From: Mesorhizobium sp.
GTDB taxonomy: Bacteria > Pseudomonadota > Alphaproteobacteria > Rhizobiales > Rhizobiaceae
DNA length: 39,389 nt
Direction: 5' to 3'
Assembly (NCBI RefSeq): GCF_004962925.1
Contig: NZ_SUEO01000002.1
Span: forward strand, 1-39,389
The first letter of the stretch is position 1; each line of letters starts with the position of its first letter. Below, in pieces: positions 1 through 8,514 of the stretch. Both the position numbers and the translations under genes were made by a program. The notes below the pieces were generated by a model. The model was not told the origin of the DNA and did not search any database. It worked only from the letters and a program-made list of their open reading frames with translations.

Positions 1-448
1 GCTTGATCTCACTGCGTCGGGCGCCGCCTCGCGTCCGATGCTGGACAGCGGGCTTTTCCCGGGCATCACCAATCTGCTCGCCTCCGAAGCGCAGTTCAGC
101 GACGTGATCTATCCCGATCTCTATTCGGACTGCCACGTCATTCCCGTCGGCACTGCCGATCCGGTCCGCGCAATGCGCGCCGCCGACCGGCTGCCGATCA
201 TCATGCAGTCGCTGACCACCGCCTACGATCTGGTCGTGGTCGAATGCGGACCCACCGACGCGCAAGGCATCGGCCGCCTTGTCGGCGAGGGCACCGAGGT
301 CTTCCTGTCGATGCTGGAGCCGGACGACGAGGTGGCGCAGGCTGCGGTCGAGCTGATCGAGAGCGGCTATCCCGACCTGACGCTGGTGACGCCGGTCGGC
401 CATGAGACGCCAGGGACGCCGGTGCCTGGACGGCGCTCCGCCGCCTGA
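1..448 (+). CDS. Exopolysaccharide tyrosine-kinase-like ATPase (ExoP/Wzc type), C-terminal part only
   Basis: The reading frame is open from base 2 and ends in TGA at 446-448, so the gene begins upstream of the window. The visible 148 residues match the end of the cytoplasmic ATPase (BY-kinase) domain of polysaccharide co-polymerases such as ExoP: an entry resembling DLTASGAASRPMLDSG, the SLTTAYDLVVVECGP strand that corresponds to the Walker A'/B region, and a final Rossmann-like strand near LTLVTPVG. The Walker A loop and the periplasmic Wzz domain lie outside the window. The C-terminus ends in a Gly/Pro/Arg-rich tail without the tyrosine cluster usual in autophosphorylating BY-kinases, so this may be a non-autophosphorylating variant. 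The two following genes are polysaccharide-related, which supports an exopolysaccharide locus. Confidence 0.75.
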   Translation, partial: LDLTASGAASRPMLDSGLFPGITNLLASEAQFSDVIYPDLYSDCHVIPVGTADPVRAMRAADRLPIIMQSLTTAYDLVVVECGPTDAQGIGRLVGEGTEVFLSMLEPDDEVAQAAVELIESGYPDLTLVTPVGHETPGTPVPGRRSAA

Positions 449-486
449 GACGGTTTGACAATTCTGGTCGAATATCCCGGTAGCGG

Positions 487-1716
487 TCAGCTGTCGTCTT
501 CGCCCGCGGCAGGTGCTGCCTGTCTGGCCGTCTTGCGGCGCAGCATCTTGGTCAGTTTCCAGGTCGTCGGGTGGTTCTTGATGAACACTTTCAGGCGCGC
601 GCCTTGCTGCAGGACAAGCGCCAGCGCGCGGCCCTTCAACGTCAGCGGGATTAGGACCTCGAAATGCTGGCTCTCGATATCGCACCACAGCCGCTTGTAG
701 GGTTCGTCGCCGACCGAGAAATCATAGACGTCGAACCCGCTCTCGCACGCCTCCTGGATGTTGTCGAAGAACAGGTAGTCTCCGGGGCTGGTATGCGCGA
801 GGTCGTCGTCGGCGATCGCTCCGAATTCGCAGATCAGGCGTTTTCCCGAGCGGCTCGATCCGGTGACTGCGCGAAGCTTGCCGGCGACCTCGAGCCCGTG
901 CAGCACGAAGGACGGCTTGTCGTCGCAAAGCGCTTCGACGAACAACGCGCGGAAGAAAGCACGAATCTCCGGCTCGCCGAAGACGTTGGCGATGCCCATC
1001 TTGCGGAAGCGGAACTCCTTCATCTCGAAAAACGCATCGAGCAGTCTGTTCACCTCGTCCGCTGTCCGGGCCTCGATGCGGCGGTGACTGCCGACGGCCT
1101 CGAACTTGCGCGTCTGCGAGCGGTGCTTCTTGCGCTTGCGCTTGCCGCTCGCGCGGGACAGCAGTGCATCGAAACCTCCCACCAAGTCGACGGCCAGCGA
1201 CAGGTTCGGACTCGGAAAATGTGGTAGCGAGCCAAGCGGATTGGCAATGCCGTCGAGATCGGGCAGCAGCCGTTCCAGTGCGACGAGGTCGATGTCCGGC
1301 CGCGCCTTGGCGACCGCCGCCAGCATCGAGCGTATTGCCGCACTATCCGCCTTGGTCAGCCAAGATGGGTCGGCGGCGGCGAAATTGCCGTTGGCATGGC
1401 GGCCGCCCATGAAACGGGCGACGCGGAATGGACCGCTGCTGGTGACTTCCAGCGCCAACGAAAAAACCGGCCGGCCTTCGGCGCTCATCGTCGCCAAAAC
1501 GCTGTCCGCTTCGGCATATTTGGTCCAGTTCAGGATCCAGGCCGGGCTCTGCGCTGGCGCGAACAGCGCCGAACGGCAGAACTCGGCATAAGCCGCAAAT
1601 GCTGCGCTATCGGCGACCGAGACCGACAGGCCGGCATGTTCCGCCGGCAACGCGCGCGGCGCCGCCTCCACTGCTTCGAGCCGATTGCCATCAAATGACG
1701 CGGTGGCGTCAACCAT
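487..1716 (-). CDS. CelD/BcsL-family GNAT acetyltransferase
   Basis: 409-residue cytoplasmic protein of the Acetyltransf_6 (FemAB-like GNAT, CelD/BcsL) type. Visible landmarks are the basic segment SGKRKRKKHRSQTRKFE (about residues 190-206), the DAFFEMKEFRFRKMG helix, the acyl-CoA domain core LHGLEVAGKLRAVTGS, and SPGDYLFFDNIQEACESGFDVYDFSVGDEPYKRLW, where the DFS.GDEPYK.W pattern is diagnostic. Such proteins occur in cellulose and exopolysaccharide gene clusters and are thought to acyl-modify polysaccharide or a precursor; the substrate here is unknown. It is divergent from the polysaccharide deacetylase at 1808, with about 90 bases between the start codons, so the two probably share a regulatory region. 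It is convergent with the ExoP-like gene. Confidence 0.85.
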   Translation of the reverse strand: MVDATASFDGNRLEAVEAAPRALPAEHAGLSVSVADSAAFAAYAEFCRSALFAPAQSPAWILNWTKYAEADSVLATMSAEGRPVFSLALEVTSSGPFRVARFMGGRHANGNFAAADPSWLTKADSAAIRSMLAAVAKARPDIDLVALERLLPDLDGIANPLGSLPHFPSPNLSLAVDLVGGFDALLSRASGKRKRKKHRSQTRKFEAVGSHRRIEARTADEVNRLLDAFFEMKEFRFRKMGIANVFGEPEIRAFFRALFVEALCDDKPSFVLHGLEVAGKLRAVTGSSRSGKRLICEFGAIADDDLAHTSPGDYLFFDNIQEACESGFDVYDFSVGDEPYKRLWCDIESQHFEVLIPLTLKGRALALVLQQGARLKVFIKNHPTTWKLTKMLRRKTARQAAPAAGEDDS

Positions 1717-1807
1717 ACCTCAATCCTTTAAGGCGTATTCACCGCGATTGGGGGCTCGCGTAGGCGCATTCCCTGCTTCGATGAGCCTAGGCGAAAAAGG
1801 TGAACGA

Positions 1808-2863
1808 ATGATCGACGGGGGCGAGGCAATCCGGAAACTGGCGCTCAACGTCGCCCGCTATACCGGCCTTGCCCCGCTGGCCAAGCCGTTTGTCGGCGGC
1901 ATCGGCGCCATCCTGATGCTGCACCGGGTCACCGCCACGCCGGAAAAGCCCGATAGCGTCAACCGGCATCTCAACATTGCGCCTGAGTTCCTCGACGCCG
2001 TGATCGCCGACATGAAGGCGAACGGCTATATATTCGTCACGCTGGAGGAGGCGATCGAGCGCATCAAGGCCGGCGGCAAGGGCGGCGAGTTCGCGGCGAT
2101 CACCGCCGACGACGCCTATCGCGACAACATGACCGAGGCGCTGCCGGTACTGGAAAAGCACGGTGCGCCGATCACCATCTATGTCGCGCCGGGGCTGATA
2201 AACGGTGCCGCCGATCTATGGTGGGAGGTGGTCGAGGACATCGTCAATGCGCGGAACCGGTTGATCCTGACAACACCGAACGGTCTGGTGACGATCGACT
2301 GCTCGACCCCAGGCAAGAAACTCCAGGCCTTTGCCCGCCTGTACGACTATCTGACGCTGGAGGTCCGCGAGGAAGACCAGCGCACGGTGCTGCGCGAATT
2401 GGCACAGTCGAACGGTATCGAGTTGGACGCACGCCAGGGCATGTTGATGAACTGGGACGAGATCCGCGCCATGGCGGGGCATCCGCTGGTGACGATCGGC
2501 GCGCATACGGTCAATCATCGCAATCTGAAGCGGCTTTCCGAAGCCGATGCGCGGCACGAGGTCGACGACGTCAGGCGCATACTACAGGCCGAACTCGGCG
2601 AGGCGCCGCGCCATTTCGCCTATCCCTATGGCTATGCCAGCGCCGTCGGCGGCCGCGAAGTCGGCTTTGCCCGCGACGCCGGCTATGCCTCGGCGGTGAC
2701 GACCCGCCACGGCGTGCTGCGTGCCGAACATGCCGGCTTCCTGCAAGCGCTGCCGCGCATTTCCGTCAACGGTCGCTATCAGAGCGTTCCCCATATCCGC
2801 ACGATGCTGTCGGGCGTGACGACGCCGCTGGCCAATGCCGGCAAGATGCTCGTCACCATCTAA
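1808..2863 (+). CDS. Polysaccharide deacetylase family protein (NodB homology domain)
   Basis: 351-residue carbohydrate esterase 4 type protein. I chose the ATG at 1808 because AAAAAGGTGA sits just upstream; an in-frame ATG at 1685 would overlap the divergent gene. The NodB fold is recognised from LMLHRV near residue 37, the double-Asp motif TADDAYRDN (D101, D102), the metal-binding histidines in GAHTVNH (H233, H237) and the later FAYPYG motif. The usual TFDDGY has become TADDAY: both aspartates are kept but the flanking Phe and Gly are both Ala. No signal peptide is obvious, so it probably acts in the cytoplasm or at the inner face of the membrane. With the neighbouring CelD-like acetyltransferase and ExoP-like ATPase it fits decoration or trimming of an exopolysaccharide. 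Confidence 0.85.
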   Translation: MIDGGEAIRKLALNVARYTGLAPLAKPFVGGIGAILMLHRVTATPEKPDSVNRHLNIAPEFLDAVIADMKANGYIFVTLEEAIERIKAGGKGGEFAAITADDAYRDNMTEALPVLEKHGAPITIYVAPGLINGAADLWWEVVEDIVNARNRLILTTPNGLVTIDCSTPGKKLQAFARLYDYLTLEVREEDQRTVLRELAQSNGIELDARQGMLMNWDEIRAMAGHPLVTIGAHTVNHRNLKRLSEADARHEVDDVRRILQAELGEAPRHFAYPYGYASAVGGREVGFARDAGYASAVTTRHGVLRAEHAGFLQALPRISVNGRYQSVPHIRTMLSGVTTPLANAGKMLVTI

Positions 2864-2987
2864 TCGTGAAAGTCTGACACGGACAAGCCGGCCAGAGAAC
2901 TATCCTTCCAGCAGCGACGCGGTATCAAGGGACGTCGCCCTGGCCGGACGTGACGCGCAGGAGAGGGCATCTTTGCAAACGTGACGA

Positions 2988-4733
2988 TCACTCCGGCACG
3001 CCGGCAATACCCAGCGCCTCGACGTAGCGCTCGGCGAAGCCCTTGTCCCGCCACGGGTTGATCTGCGTCTGGAGGCCGAGCGTGTAGGTCGGGAACGCCT
3101 CCATCAGCCGCCGCGCCGCCGCCTGCGCTTCGTCCGGCCGATTGAGTTTGACCAGCGCCATGATCACCACCCGGTGCGAGGAGCCGTAATTCGGCATCTC
3201 GCGCAGCGCTCGTTCTCCCCAAGCCAGCGCTTCCTCGTAGCGTTCGAGCATCAGGTAGCTCATCCCGATGCCGGAGAGCGCGATGCCCTTCTCGGGGTCG
3301 ACCGGGCTCAGCCGCATTGCCCTGTGGAAGTGCTCGATCGCGACGAGGGGGCGGCCGGAATGGGCGTTCACCCAGCCGCTGCCCGTATAGCCCTGCGCCG
3401 AATTGGGGTTGAGGAGCAGGGACCGTTCGATCGTGTCCAGCGCCGTCTCGTAATCTTTGGCGCTGTAGGCGATCACCTGCGCGGCGAAACGCAAGCTTGT
3501 CGGGTCGTCTCGCGCGTCCGCCAGCACCTCGCGGGCCATGCGCACGGCGACGCGGGTATCGTCGGGCTCGTGCCAGCACTGACTCACGGACAGGCTGCGA
3601 ATATAGGCACCGAGTGCCTTCGCCAGGGTGAAGCCTGGGTCGATGCTGAGCGCCTCGTTGGTGAGCCGGCGCACGTCGGCGAAGCCTTCGCGCGTCATGC
3701 TGTAGAAGCGCGGCAGCGCACGAAGGTAGAGGTCGTAGGCACCGATGTAGTCGGTCGGCTTCATGCGCGCTTGCTTGATCTCCTCCAGCCTGATGCTCGG
3801 CTCGACCGCACCGACGACGCTCTCAGTCACCTTGTCCTGCAGGTCGAAGATGTCGCTCACGTCGCCCTCGAAGCGGTCGGTCCAGACATGGTGCCCACTG
3901 ATCGCGTCCACCAGCTGCCCGCTGATACGCACCCGCGATCCTGCTCTGCGGATGCTCCCTTCGAGCACGTAGCGGACGCCCAGCTCACGCCCGACCTGGC
4001 GCAGGTCCACCGCTCGGCCCTTGTAGGTGAAGGACGAGTTGCGGGCGATCACGAAGAAGGAGTTCACCCGGCTCAATCCCGTGATGATGTCCTCCACTAG
4101 TCCGTCGGCGAAGTATTCCTGGTCGGGGTCGCCGCTCATGTTGGTGAAAGGCAGAACCGCGATCGAGGGTTTCGCGGGCAGGGGAGGCGGTGTAGCCACC
4201 GAGGCGCTGGCGTCGGTCTCAACGCGATAGGCGCGCACAGGCCGCTCGATGTTCTTGAGGCGGAGGTCGCCGAGCGGCGTGAAGCCGCAGTCGAGCTTGC
4301 CCTGAAGGTGGTCGTAGGCGGTGCCCGAGACGACCACGGTGCCGGGATCGGCGATGCTTTCGAGGCGGGCGGCGATGTTGACACAGTCGCCGTATAGGTC
4401 GCCGTCCTCCTCGCAGACCACGTCGCCGAGATTGACGCCGATGCGGAAGCGAATCCGCTCTTCCTCGGGCGTCTCCGCCTCGTGTTCTGCCAAAGTCTGC
4501 TGGATCGCCATCGCCGAGGTCACTGCGTTGACGACGCTCGCGAACTCGCACAGCATGCCGTCGCCGGTGAGCTTGACGATCCGGCCCTGATGCTCGGAGA
4601 CCAGCGGTTCGAGGAGGTCTTTGCGGTATGTCTTGAGCCGCTCGAGCGTGCCGCGCTCGTCGCGCTCCATCAGGCGCGAATAGCCGACCACGTCGCAAGC
4701 CAGGATCGCTGCGAGGCGGCGCTGCGCGGTCAT
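2988..4733 (-). CDS. Class III adenylate/guanylate cyclase with FlgO-like and TPR region
   Basis: About 581 residues. The N-terminal cyclase domain (about residues 5-175) shows LAAILACDVVGYSRLM with the metal-binding Asp, VKLTGDGMLCEF, RFRIGVNLGDV and GDLYGDCVNIAARLES, so the catalytic core looks intact and should make cAMP from ATP. A linker leads to PSIAVLPFTNMSGDPDQEYF, the start of the FlgO-like segment common in rhizobial cyclases, followed by TPR-like helices to the end. No transmembrane segment is evident. The start at 4733 fits the family's usual MT.QRRLAAILA beginning. ATGs at 4814 and 4823 would add 27-30 Ala/Gly/Arg-rich residues; the one at 4814 has a better Shine-Dalgarno (GGGAG, 9 bases upstream), so the start is uncertain. 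Rhizobia carry many such cyclases and the input signal is not predictable. Confidence 0.85.
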   Translation of the reverse strand: MTAQRRLAAILACDVVGYSRLMERDERGTLERLKTYRKDLLEPLVSEHQGRIVKLTGDGMLCEFASVVNAVTSAMAIQQTLAEHEAETPEEERIRFRIGVNLGDVVCEEDGDLYGDCVNIAARLESIADPGTVVVSGTAYDHLQGKLDCGFTPLGDLRLKNIERPVRAYRVETDASASVATPPPLPAKPSIAVLPFTNMSGDPDQEYFADGLVEDIITGLSRVNSFFVIARNSSFTYKGRAVDLRQVGRELGVRYVLEGSIRRAGSRVRISGQLVDAISGHHVWTDRFEGDVSDIFDLQDKVTESVVGAVEPSIRLEEIKQARMKPTDYIGAYDLYLRALPRFYSMTREGFADVRRLTNEALSIDPGFTLAKALGAYIRSLSVSQCWHEPDDTRVAVRMAREVLADARDDPTSLRFAAQVIAYSAKDYETALDTIERSLLLNPNSAQGYTGSGWVNAHSGRPLVAIEHFHRAMRLSPVDPEKGIALSGIGMSYLMLERYEEALAWGERALREMPNYGSSHRVVIMALVKLNRPDEAQAAARRLMEAFPTYTLGLQTQINPWRDKGFAERYVEALGIAGVPE

Positions 4734-5260
4734 TGCACCGCCCGGCCAGGCGCGTGCACGCGGGCTGCCTCGCGCCGCCCATGCCTCGCCAACTTCCAGA
4801 CGCCCAACGTGCATGGCATCCATCTCTCCCAGCCGCCACCCGTCGCCGATTCAGAACGGAGAACGCAGCTTGACCTTGCCTTCACGAGATTTCGCTATCC
4901 CGCTTGCGAGGCGTGGAGCGCTTCAGTCGCCGCGCTAACAGCCAACCGGCGACACGCCCACGCAGCCTCTGGGGACGCTGACACGCCACTCCCAGAAGGC
5001 CGGAGATATTTGCTGCCCTTGGTAACCGGTTGACGCCACCGTGGCGGTGCTTTTGTCACCGCAATGTAACAGCGAGATGCCCTACGAACGCGCGCATCGG
5101 GCTCACACCAGACGTTCGCGCTTAGAGGTGCTGAGGTCGGAAAGTGGCGCTGCCTGCGCGTTCCGATCGGCGACACGGAAGGCAGAAAACCAACCTGAGC
5201 TGCCCTACACGTCGGGTAGCAAGCGTCAGGCTTTCACCATCTAGCGGCGGCGAGCGAGCC
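4734..5260. other. Intergenic region between cyclase and DUF2842 genes
   Basis: No convincing gene. It contains a perfect inverted repeat CGCCAC-C-GTGGCG at 5034-5046, directly followed by a possible PHO-box-like sequence at 5053-5070 (TTGTCAC, 4 bases, ATGTAAC). Either could regulate the minus-strand cyclase. The start codons proposed at 4814 and 4823 for the cyclase also lie in this stretch. Confidence 0.4.
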
Positions 5261-5479
5261 TCAATTCTTCGGCCGCGGCGGCTCCAGGATCAGCCATTTG
5301 ATGATGCCCATAGCCGGCAGCACCCAGAGCATGCCGCTGAGCAGGAAGAACAGGAAATGCGCCCACGGTCCCGATTCCGCCAGTTGGGCAACCGCCACGA
5401 TCGATGCGACCAGCGCATAGACGATGACCAGCGCCACCAGCAGGACTGTTCCGATCAGCTTCTTCAGGCGAATGGGCAT
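5261..5479 (-). CDS. DUF2842 small inner-membrane protein
   Basis: 72-residue protein with two hydrophobic segments (about residues 8-30 and 42-64), a basic N-terminus [10 protein letters not shown] and a short polar tail EPPRPKN. Sequence and length match the alphaproteobacterial DUF2842 family, whose function is unknown. It is divergent from cox15, with about 150 bases between the start codons. In related genomes, as I recall, DUF2842 genes often sit near cox15, so a role linked to respiratory-membrane biogenesis is possible but unproven. Confidence 0.85.
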   Translation of the reverse strand: MPIRLKKLIGTVLLVALVIVYALVASIVAVAQLAESGPWAHFLFFLLSGMLWVLPAMGIIKWLILEPPRPKN

Positions 5480-5631
5480 TTCGCGATCCCGTTAATCGCT
5501 ATCGCTTAGGCCCAACGAAAGAGACACGCAACCCGCAAGAAGCAGCGCGACGGCGTGCCGCGCTGTCCGGTCTTGCCAGCGGGATTGCGATGGTTCACCT
5601 ATCCGCGACTGCAACCTGCCGGGACAAGCCC

Positions 5632-6723
5632 ATGGCTGCCATATCAGCTGCCGCGCCTTTCGTGGCCCGCGACCGCGACCTGCGCAACCGGGCGCTGGTG
5701 CGCGGCTGGCTCTACGTCGTGCTTCTGGTGCTGTTTGTCCTGGTGCTGGTCGGCGGCGCCACCAGGCTCACCGAATCCGGCCTGTCGATCACCGAATGGA
5801 AGCCGATCCACGGCATCGTCCCGCCGCTCAACGACGCCGAATGGCAGGAGGAATTCCAGCGCTACCAGCAGATTCCGCAATATGCCGAGCTCAACAAGGG
5901 CATGAGCATCGAAGCGTTCAAGTCGATCTTCTGGTGGGAATGGGTGCATAGGATTCTGGCGCGCGGTGTCGGCCTGGTTTTCGCCGTGCCGCTGGTATTT
6001 TTCTGGGCGACACGCCGCATCGAGCGCGGCCTGGGGCCGAAACTTATCGGGATTCTTCTTCTCGGCGGCCTGCAGGGCGCGATCGGCTGGTGGATGGTGG
6101 CGTCCGGGCTGGTCGACCGGGTCTCCGTCAGTCAGTACCGGCTGGCGACGCATCTGACGCTGGCTGCGCTGATCTTCACCGCGACCATGGTGGTGGCTCG
6201 CGGGCTGGCGCCTCATTCCGAGCCCGCCGCCGACCGTTCTACGCAGCGTCTGGCCGGCTTTCTGGTGTTGCTGGCGCTGATCCAGATCTATCTCGGCGGG
6301 CTGGTCGCCGGGCTCGATGCCGGCCTGAGCTACAACACCTGGCCGCTGATGGACGGCAAGCTCATCCCCGGCGATCTGTTAATCTTAGAGCCGGCATGGC
6401 GCAACTTCTTCGAGAGCCCGAAGACGGTGCAGTTCGTCCACCGGCTTGGCGCCTACACGATCTTCGTCGCAGCACTTTGGCACATGATCGCGACGCACCG
6501 CCGCCTGCCTCAAACGACGCATGCACGTCGCGCGACGCTGCTGTTTCTGCTGGTGCTGGCGCAGGCCTTGATCGGCATCGGCGCGCTGCTGATGCACGTG
6601 CCGCTGCACATGGCGCTGACGCATCAGGCAATTGCGCTTGTCCTGCTGGGTTTTGCCGCAGCGCATTGGCGCGGCACCAAGGGCGCTTATCCGCTGCCCA
6701 ACCAGATCGCCGTCAGAGGCTGA
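5632..6723 (+). CDS. ctaA: Heme A synthase (Cox15/CtaA)
   Basis: 363-residue polytopic inner-membrane enzyme that oxidises the C8 methyl of heme O to the formyl group of heme A for aa3-type cytochrome oxidase. Alphaproteobacterial type-2 Cox15 signatures are [20 protein letters not shown], the helix [14 protein letters not shown] carrying a heme-ligand His, [43 protein letters not shown] and [12 protein letters not shown]. These contain the conserved histidines of the two four-helix halves, and about eight membrane helices can be seen. I chose the ATG at 5632 because homologues start MAAIS...; an upstream in-frame ATG at 5590 would add 14 residues. The 3' end overlaps the convergent kinase gene by 11 bases. 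Confidence 0.93.
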   Translation: MAAISAAAPFVARDRDLRNRALVRGWLYVVLLVLFVLVLVGGATRLTESGLSITEWKPIHGIVPPLNDAEWQEEFQRYQQIPQYAELNKGMSIEAFKSIFWWEWVHRILARGVGLVFAVPLVFFWATRRIERGLGPKLIGILLLGGLQGAIGWWMVASGLVDRVSVSQYRLATHLTLAALIFTATMVVARGLAPHSEPAADRSTQRLAGFLVLLALIQIYLGGLVAGLDAGLSYNTWPLMDGKLIPGDLLILEPAWRNFFESPKTVQFVHRLGAYTIFVAALWHMIATHRRLPQTTHARRATLLFLLVLAQALIGIGALLMHVPLHMALTHQAIALVLLGFAAAHWRGTKGAYPLPNQIAVRG

Positions 6724-7552
6724 GCCGCACCGTCCTGATCACCGTGGCAATGGACAATTCGCGGCTTTCCTCGACCGCGTTGCCGTCCTCATGGTGCCAT
6801 GCCGCCGACAGGCAGCCATAGGCGATGGCGTGATCCAGAATTGCGGGCGGCGTCTGGCCGAGCGTCTTGGCGAAGATCTCGGCCATGTGGGCAATTCGCT
6901 CAGGGTCGCGGCAAAGGTCGTCGCGGTCGAGCGGGTTGTAGAACACGTTCGCCGCATCGAAACCGGGATCGCCGAGAACGCCCTTCGGATCGATCGCCAG
7001 CCAGCCGCGCGGTCCCTGCATGATGTTGTCGTGATGCAGGTCGCCATGCAGCGGCAGCACGTCGATAGGATCGGCCAACAGCCGTTCCGCAGTCGCAGCC
7101 GCTTCGACATAGAGGCTCTTTTTGCCGGCGTCGCGATCCGTCTTCGCCTTGTTGAACAGACTGGAAAACCGTGCCCGCAGCGGTTGAAGATCCGGCGGAG
7201 CAGGGTGGTCGGATGGCGAGAACAGTCTTGCCATCACTTCGGCCGCGATTGCGGTGGCGGCATTGTCTCCCTGCTCCGCGAGAACCTGTGACAGCAAGGT
7301 TTCGCCGGCATATTCGAGCAGCATGCTGTGGCCGTCGCTGCCGAGCAGCCGCACCGCGCCTTCGCCGCGCCGCCAGGCGAGGAAATGCTCGCCGCGCAAC
7401 TCGTCTTCGACATCGTCGAAAGGTTTGAGCGCCTTGACGATCGCCGGCGAGCCGTCGTCGCGAAAAACCTTCCAGATGCGGCTGCTGAAGGTTTCGGCAA
7501 TCAGTTCTGGCGCGTTGACGTTCCAGCGTGTTGGAAATGCCGGAGCGTCCAT
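6713..7552 (-). CDS. Aminoglycoside/hydroxyurea phosphotransferase (APH(6)-like) family kinase
   Basis: 279 residues with the small-molecule kinase fold of the APH_6/hydroxyurea kinase family (streptomycin 6-kinase relatives). The catalytic loop is [11 protein letters not shown] (brenner-type HGDxxxxN) and the metal-binding loop is [16 protein letters not shown]; an N-terminal lobe with VKALKP supplies the likely ATP-contacting Lys. The gene abuts argC with no spacer: the argC TGA is followed immediately by this ATG, so translation is probably coupled. The place in an arginine/agmatine gene set rather than a resistance island suggests a housekeeping substrate. Actual drug resistance cannot be inferred. 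It is convergent with cox15 and overlaps it by 11 bases. Confidence 0.82.
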   Translation of the reverse strand: MDAPAFPTRWNVNAPELIAETFSSRIWKVFRDDGSPAIVKALKPFDDVEDELRGEHFLAWRRGEGAVRLLGSDGHSMLLEYAGETLLSQVLAEQGDNAATAIAAEVMARLFSPSDHPAPPDLQPLRARFSSLFNKAKTDRDAGKKSLYVEAAATAERLLADPIDVLPLHGDLHHDNIMQGPRGWLAIDPKGVLGDPGFDAANVFYNPLDRDDLCRDPERIAHMAEIFAKTLGQTPPAILDHAIAYGCLSAAWHHEDGNAVEESRELSIATVIRTVRLSL

Positions 7553-8485
7553 TCAGTGCTTGAGGCCGAGCATCAGATCCATGTTCTGCACGGCAGCACC
7601 CGAGGCGCCCTTGCCGAGATTGTCGTAGACGGCGAGCAGCAGCGCCTGGGCCCTGTCGTCGTTGGCGAAGACATAGAGCTTCATCCGGTTGGTGCCGTTG
7701 TAGATTTCAGGATCGATCTCCGGCACGCGCTCCAGTTGCTCATAGGGCGCCACCTCGACCACGCCGCCATCGATGGCGGCGAAATGGTCGGCGATCGCCG
7801 CATGAAGCTCGGCGCCGGTCGGCACATAGTCGAGCCCGCCGAGCTGCAGCGGCACCACAGTGATCATGCCTTGCGCGAAGTTGCCGACCGCCGGCTGCAT
7901 GATCGGGTCATGCGACAGCTTCGCATAGGTCCTGAGCTCCGGCACATGCTTGTGCTGCAGGGTCAGCCCGTAGGGCAGGAATTCCGACGCATCCTCGCCC
8001 TTGGCGACGTAGTCTTCGATCATCGGCCTGCCGCCGCCCGAATAGCCCGAAATGCCGTTGACGGTGACCGGAAAATCCGGCGGCAACAGCCCGGCTTCCA
8101 CCAGCGGCCTGAGCGTCGCGATCGGCCCTTGCGGCCAGCAGCCCGGATTGGCGACGCGCTTCGCAGCGGCGATTATCTTCGCCTGATCCTTGTCCATTTC
8201 GGCGAAACCGTATTCCCAACCTTCGGCGACGCGATGCGCGGTCGAGGCATCGATGACCCTTGTGGTGTCGTTGGTGATCAGCGAAACGCTTTCTTTCGCG
8301 GCTGCGTCCGGCAGGCACAGGATCGCGACATCGGCAGCGTTGAGGAACTCGGCTCTAGCTGCCGCTTCCTTGCGGCGCTCGGTTGGAATGGAGATGATTT
8401 CCAGGTCGCCGCGCTCGGCAAGCAGCGCCCTGATCTGGAGGCCGGTGGTGCCGTGCTCGCCGTCGATGAAGATTTTCGGTTTCAT
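7553..8485 (-). CDS. argC: N-acetyl-gamma-glutamyl-phosphate reductase, type 2
   Basis: 310 residues, the short type-2 ArgC of alphaproteobacteria. It reduces N-acetylglutamyl phosphate to the semialdehyde with NADPH in arginine biosynthesis. The Rossmann start is IFIDGEHGTTGLQI, the catalytic cysteine lies in VANPGCWPQGPIA (C116), and NGISGYSGGG and LQHKHVPEL form the substrate site. It is 29 bases downstream of speB and directly upstream of the APH-like kinase gene, all on the minus strand, so these three genes are probably one operon. Confidence 0.95.
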   Translation of the reverse strand: MKPKIFIDGEHGTTGLQIRALLAERGDLEIISIPTERRKEAAARAEFLNAADVAILCLPDAAAKESVSLITNDTTRVIDASTAHRVAEGWEYGFAEMDKDQAKIIAAAKRVANPGCWPQGPIATLRPLVEAGLLPPDFPVTVNGISGYSGGGRPMIEDYVAKGEDASEFLPYGLTLQHKHVPELRTYAKLSHDPIMQPAVGNFAQGMITVVPLQLGGLDYVPTGAELHAAIADHFAAIDGGVVEVAPYEQLERVPEIDPEIYNGTNRMKLYVFANDDRAQALLLAVYDNLGKGASGAAVQNMDLMLGLKH

Positions 8486-8514
8486 TGCCTGCCTGAATTC
8501 CCTGATATTTCAAA

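Noticed and set aside
2888-2947. CCGGCCAG ... CTGGCCGG inverted repeat between deacetylase and cyclase genes
   Set aside because: The arms are 44 bases apart in GC-rich sequence and no T-run follows; likely chance.
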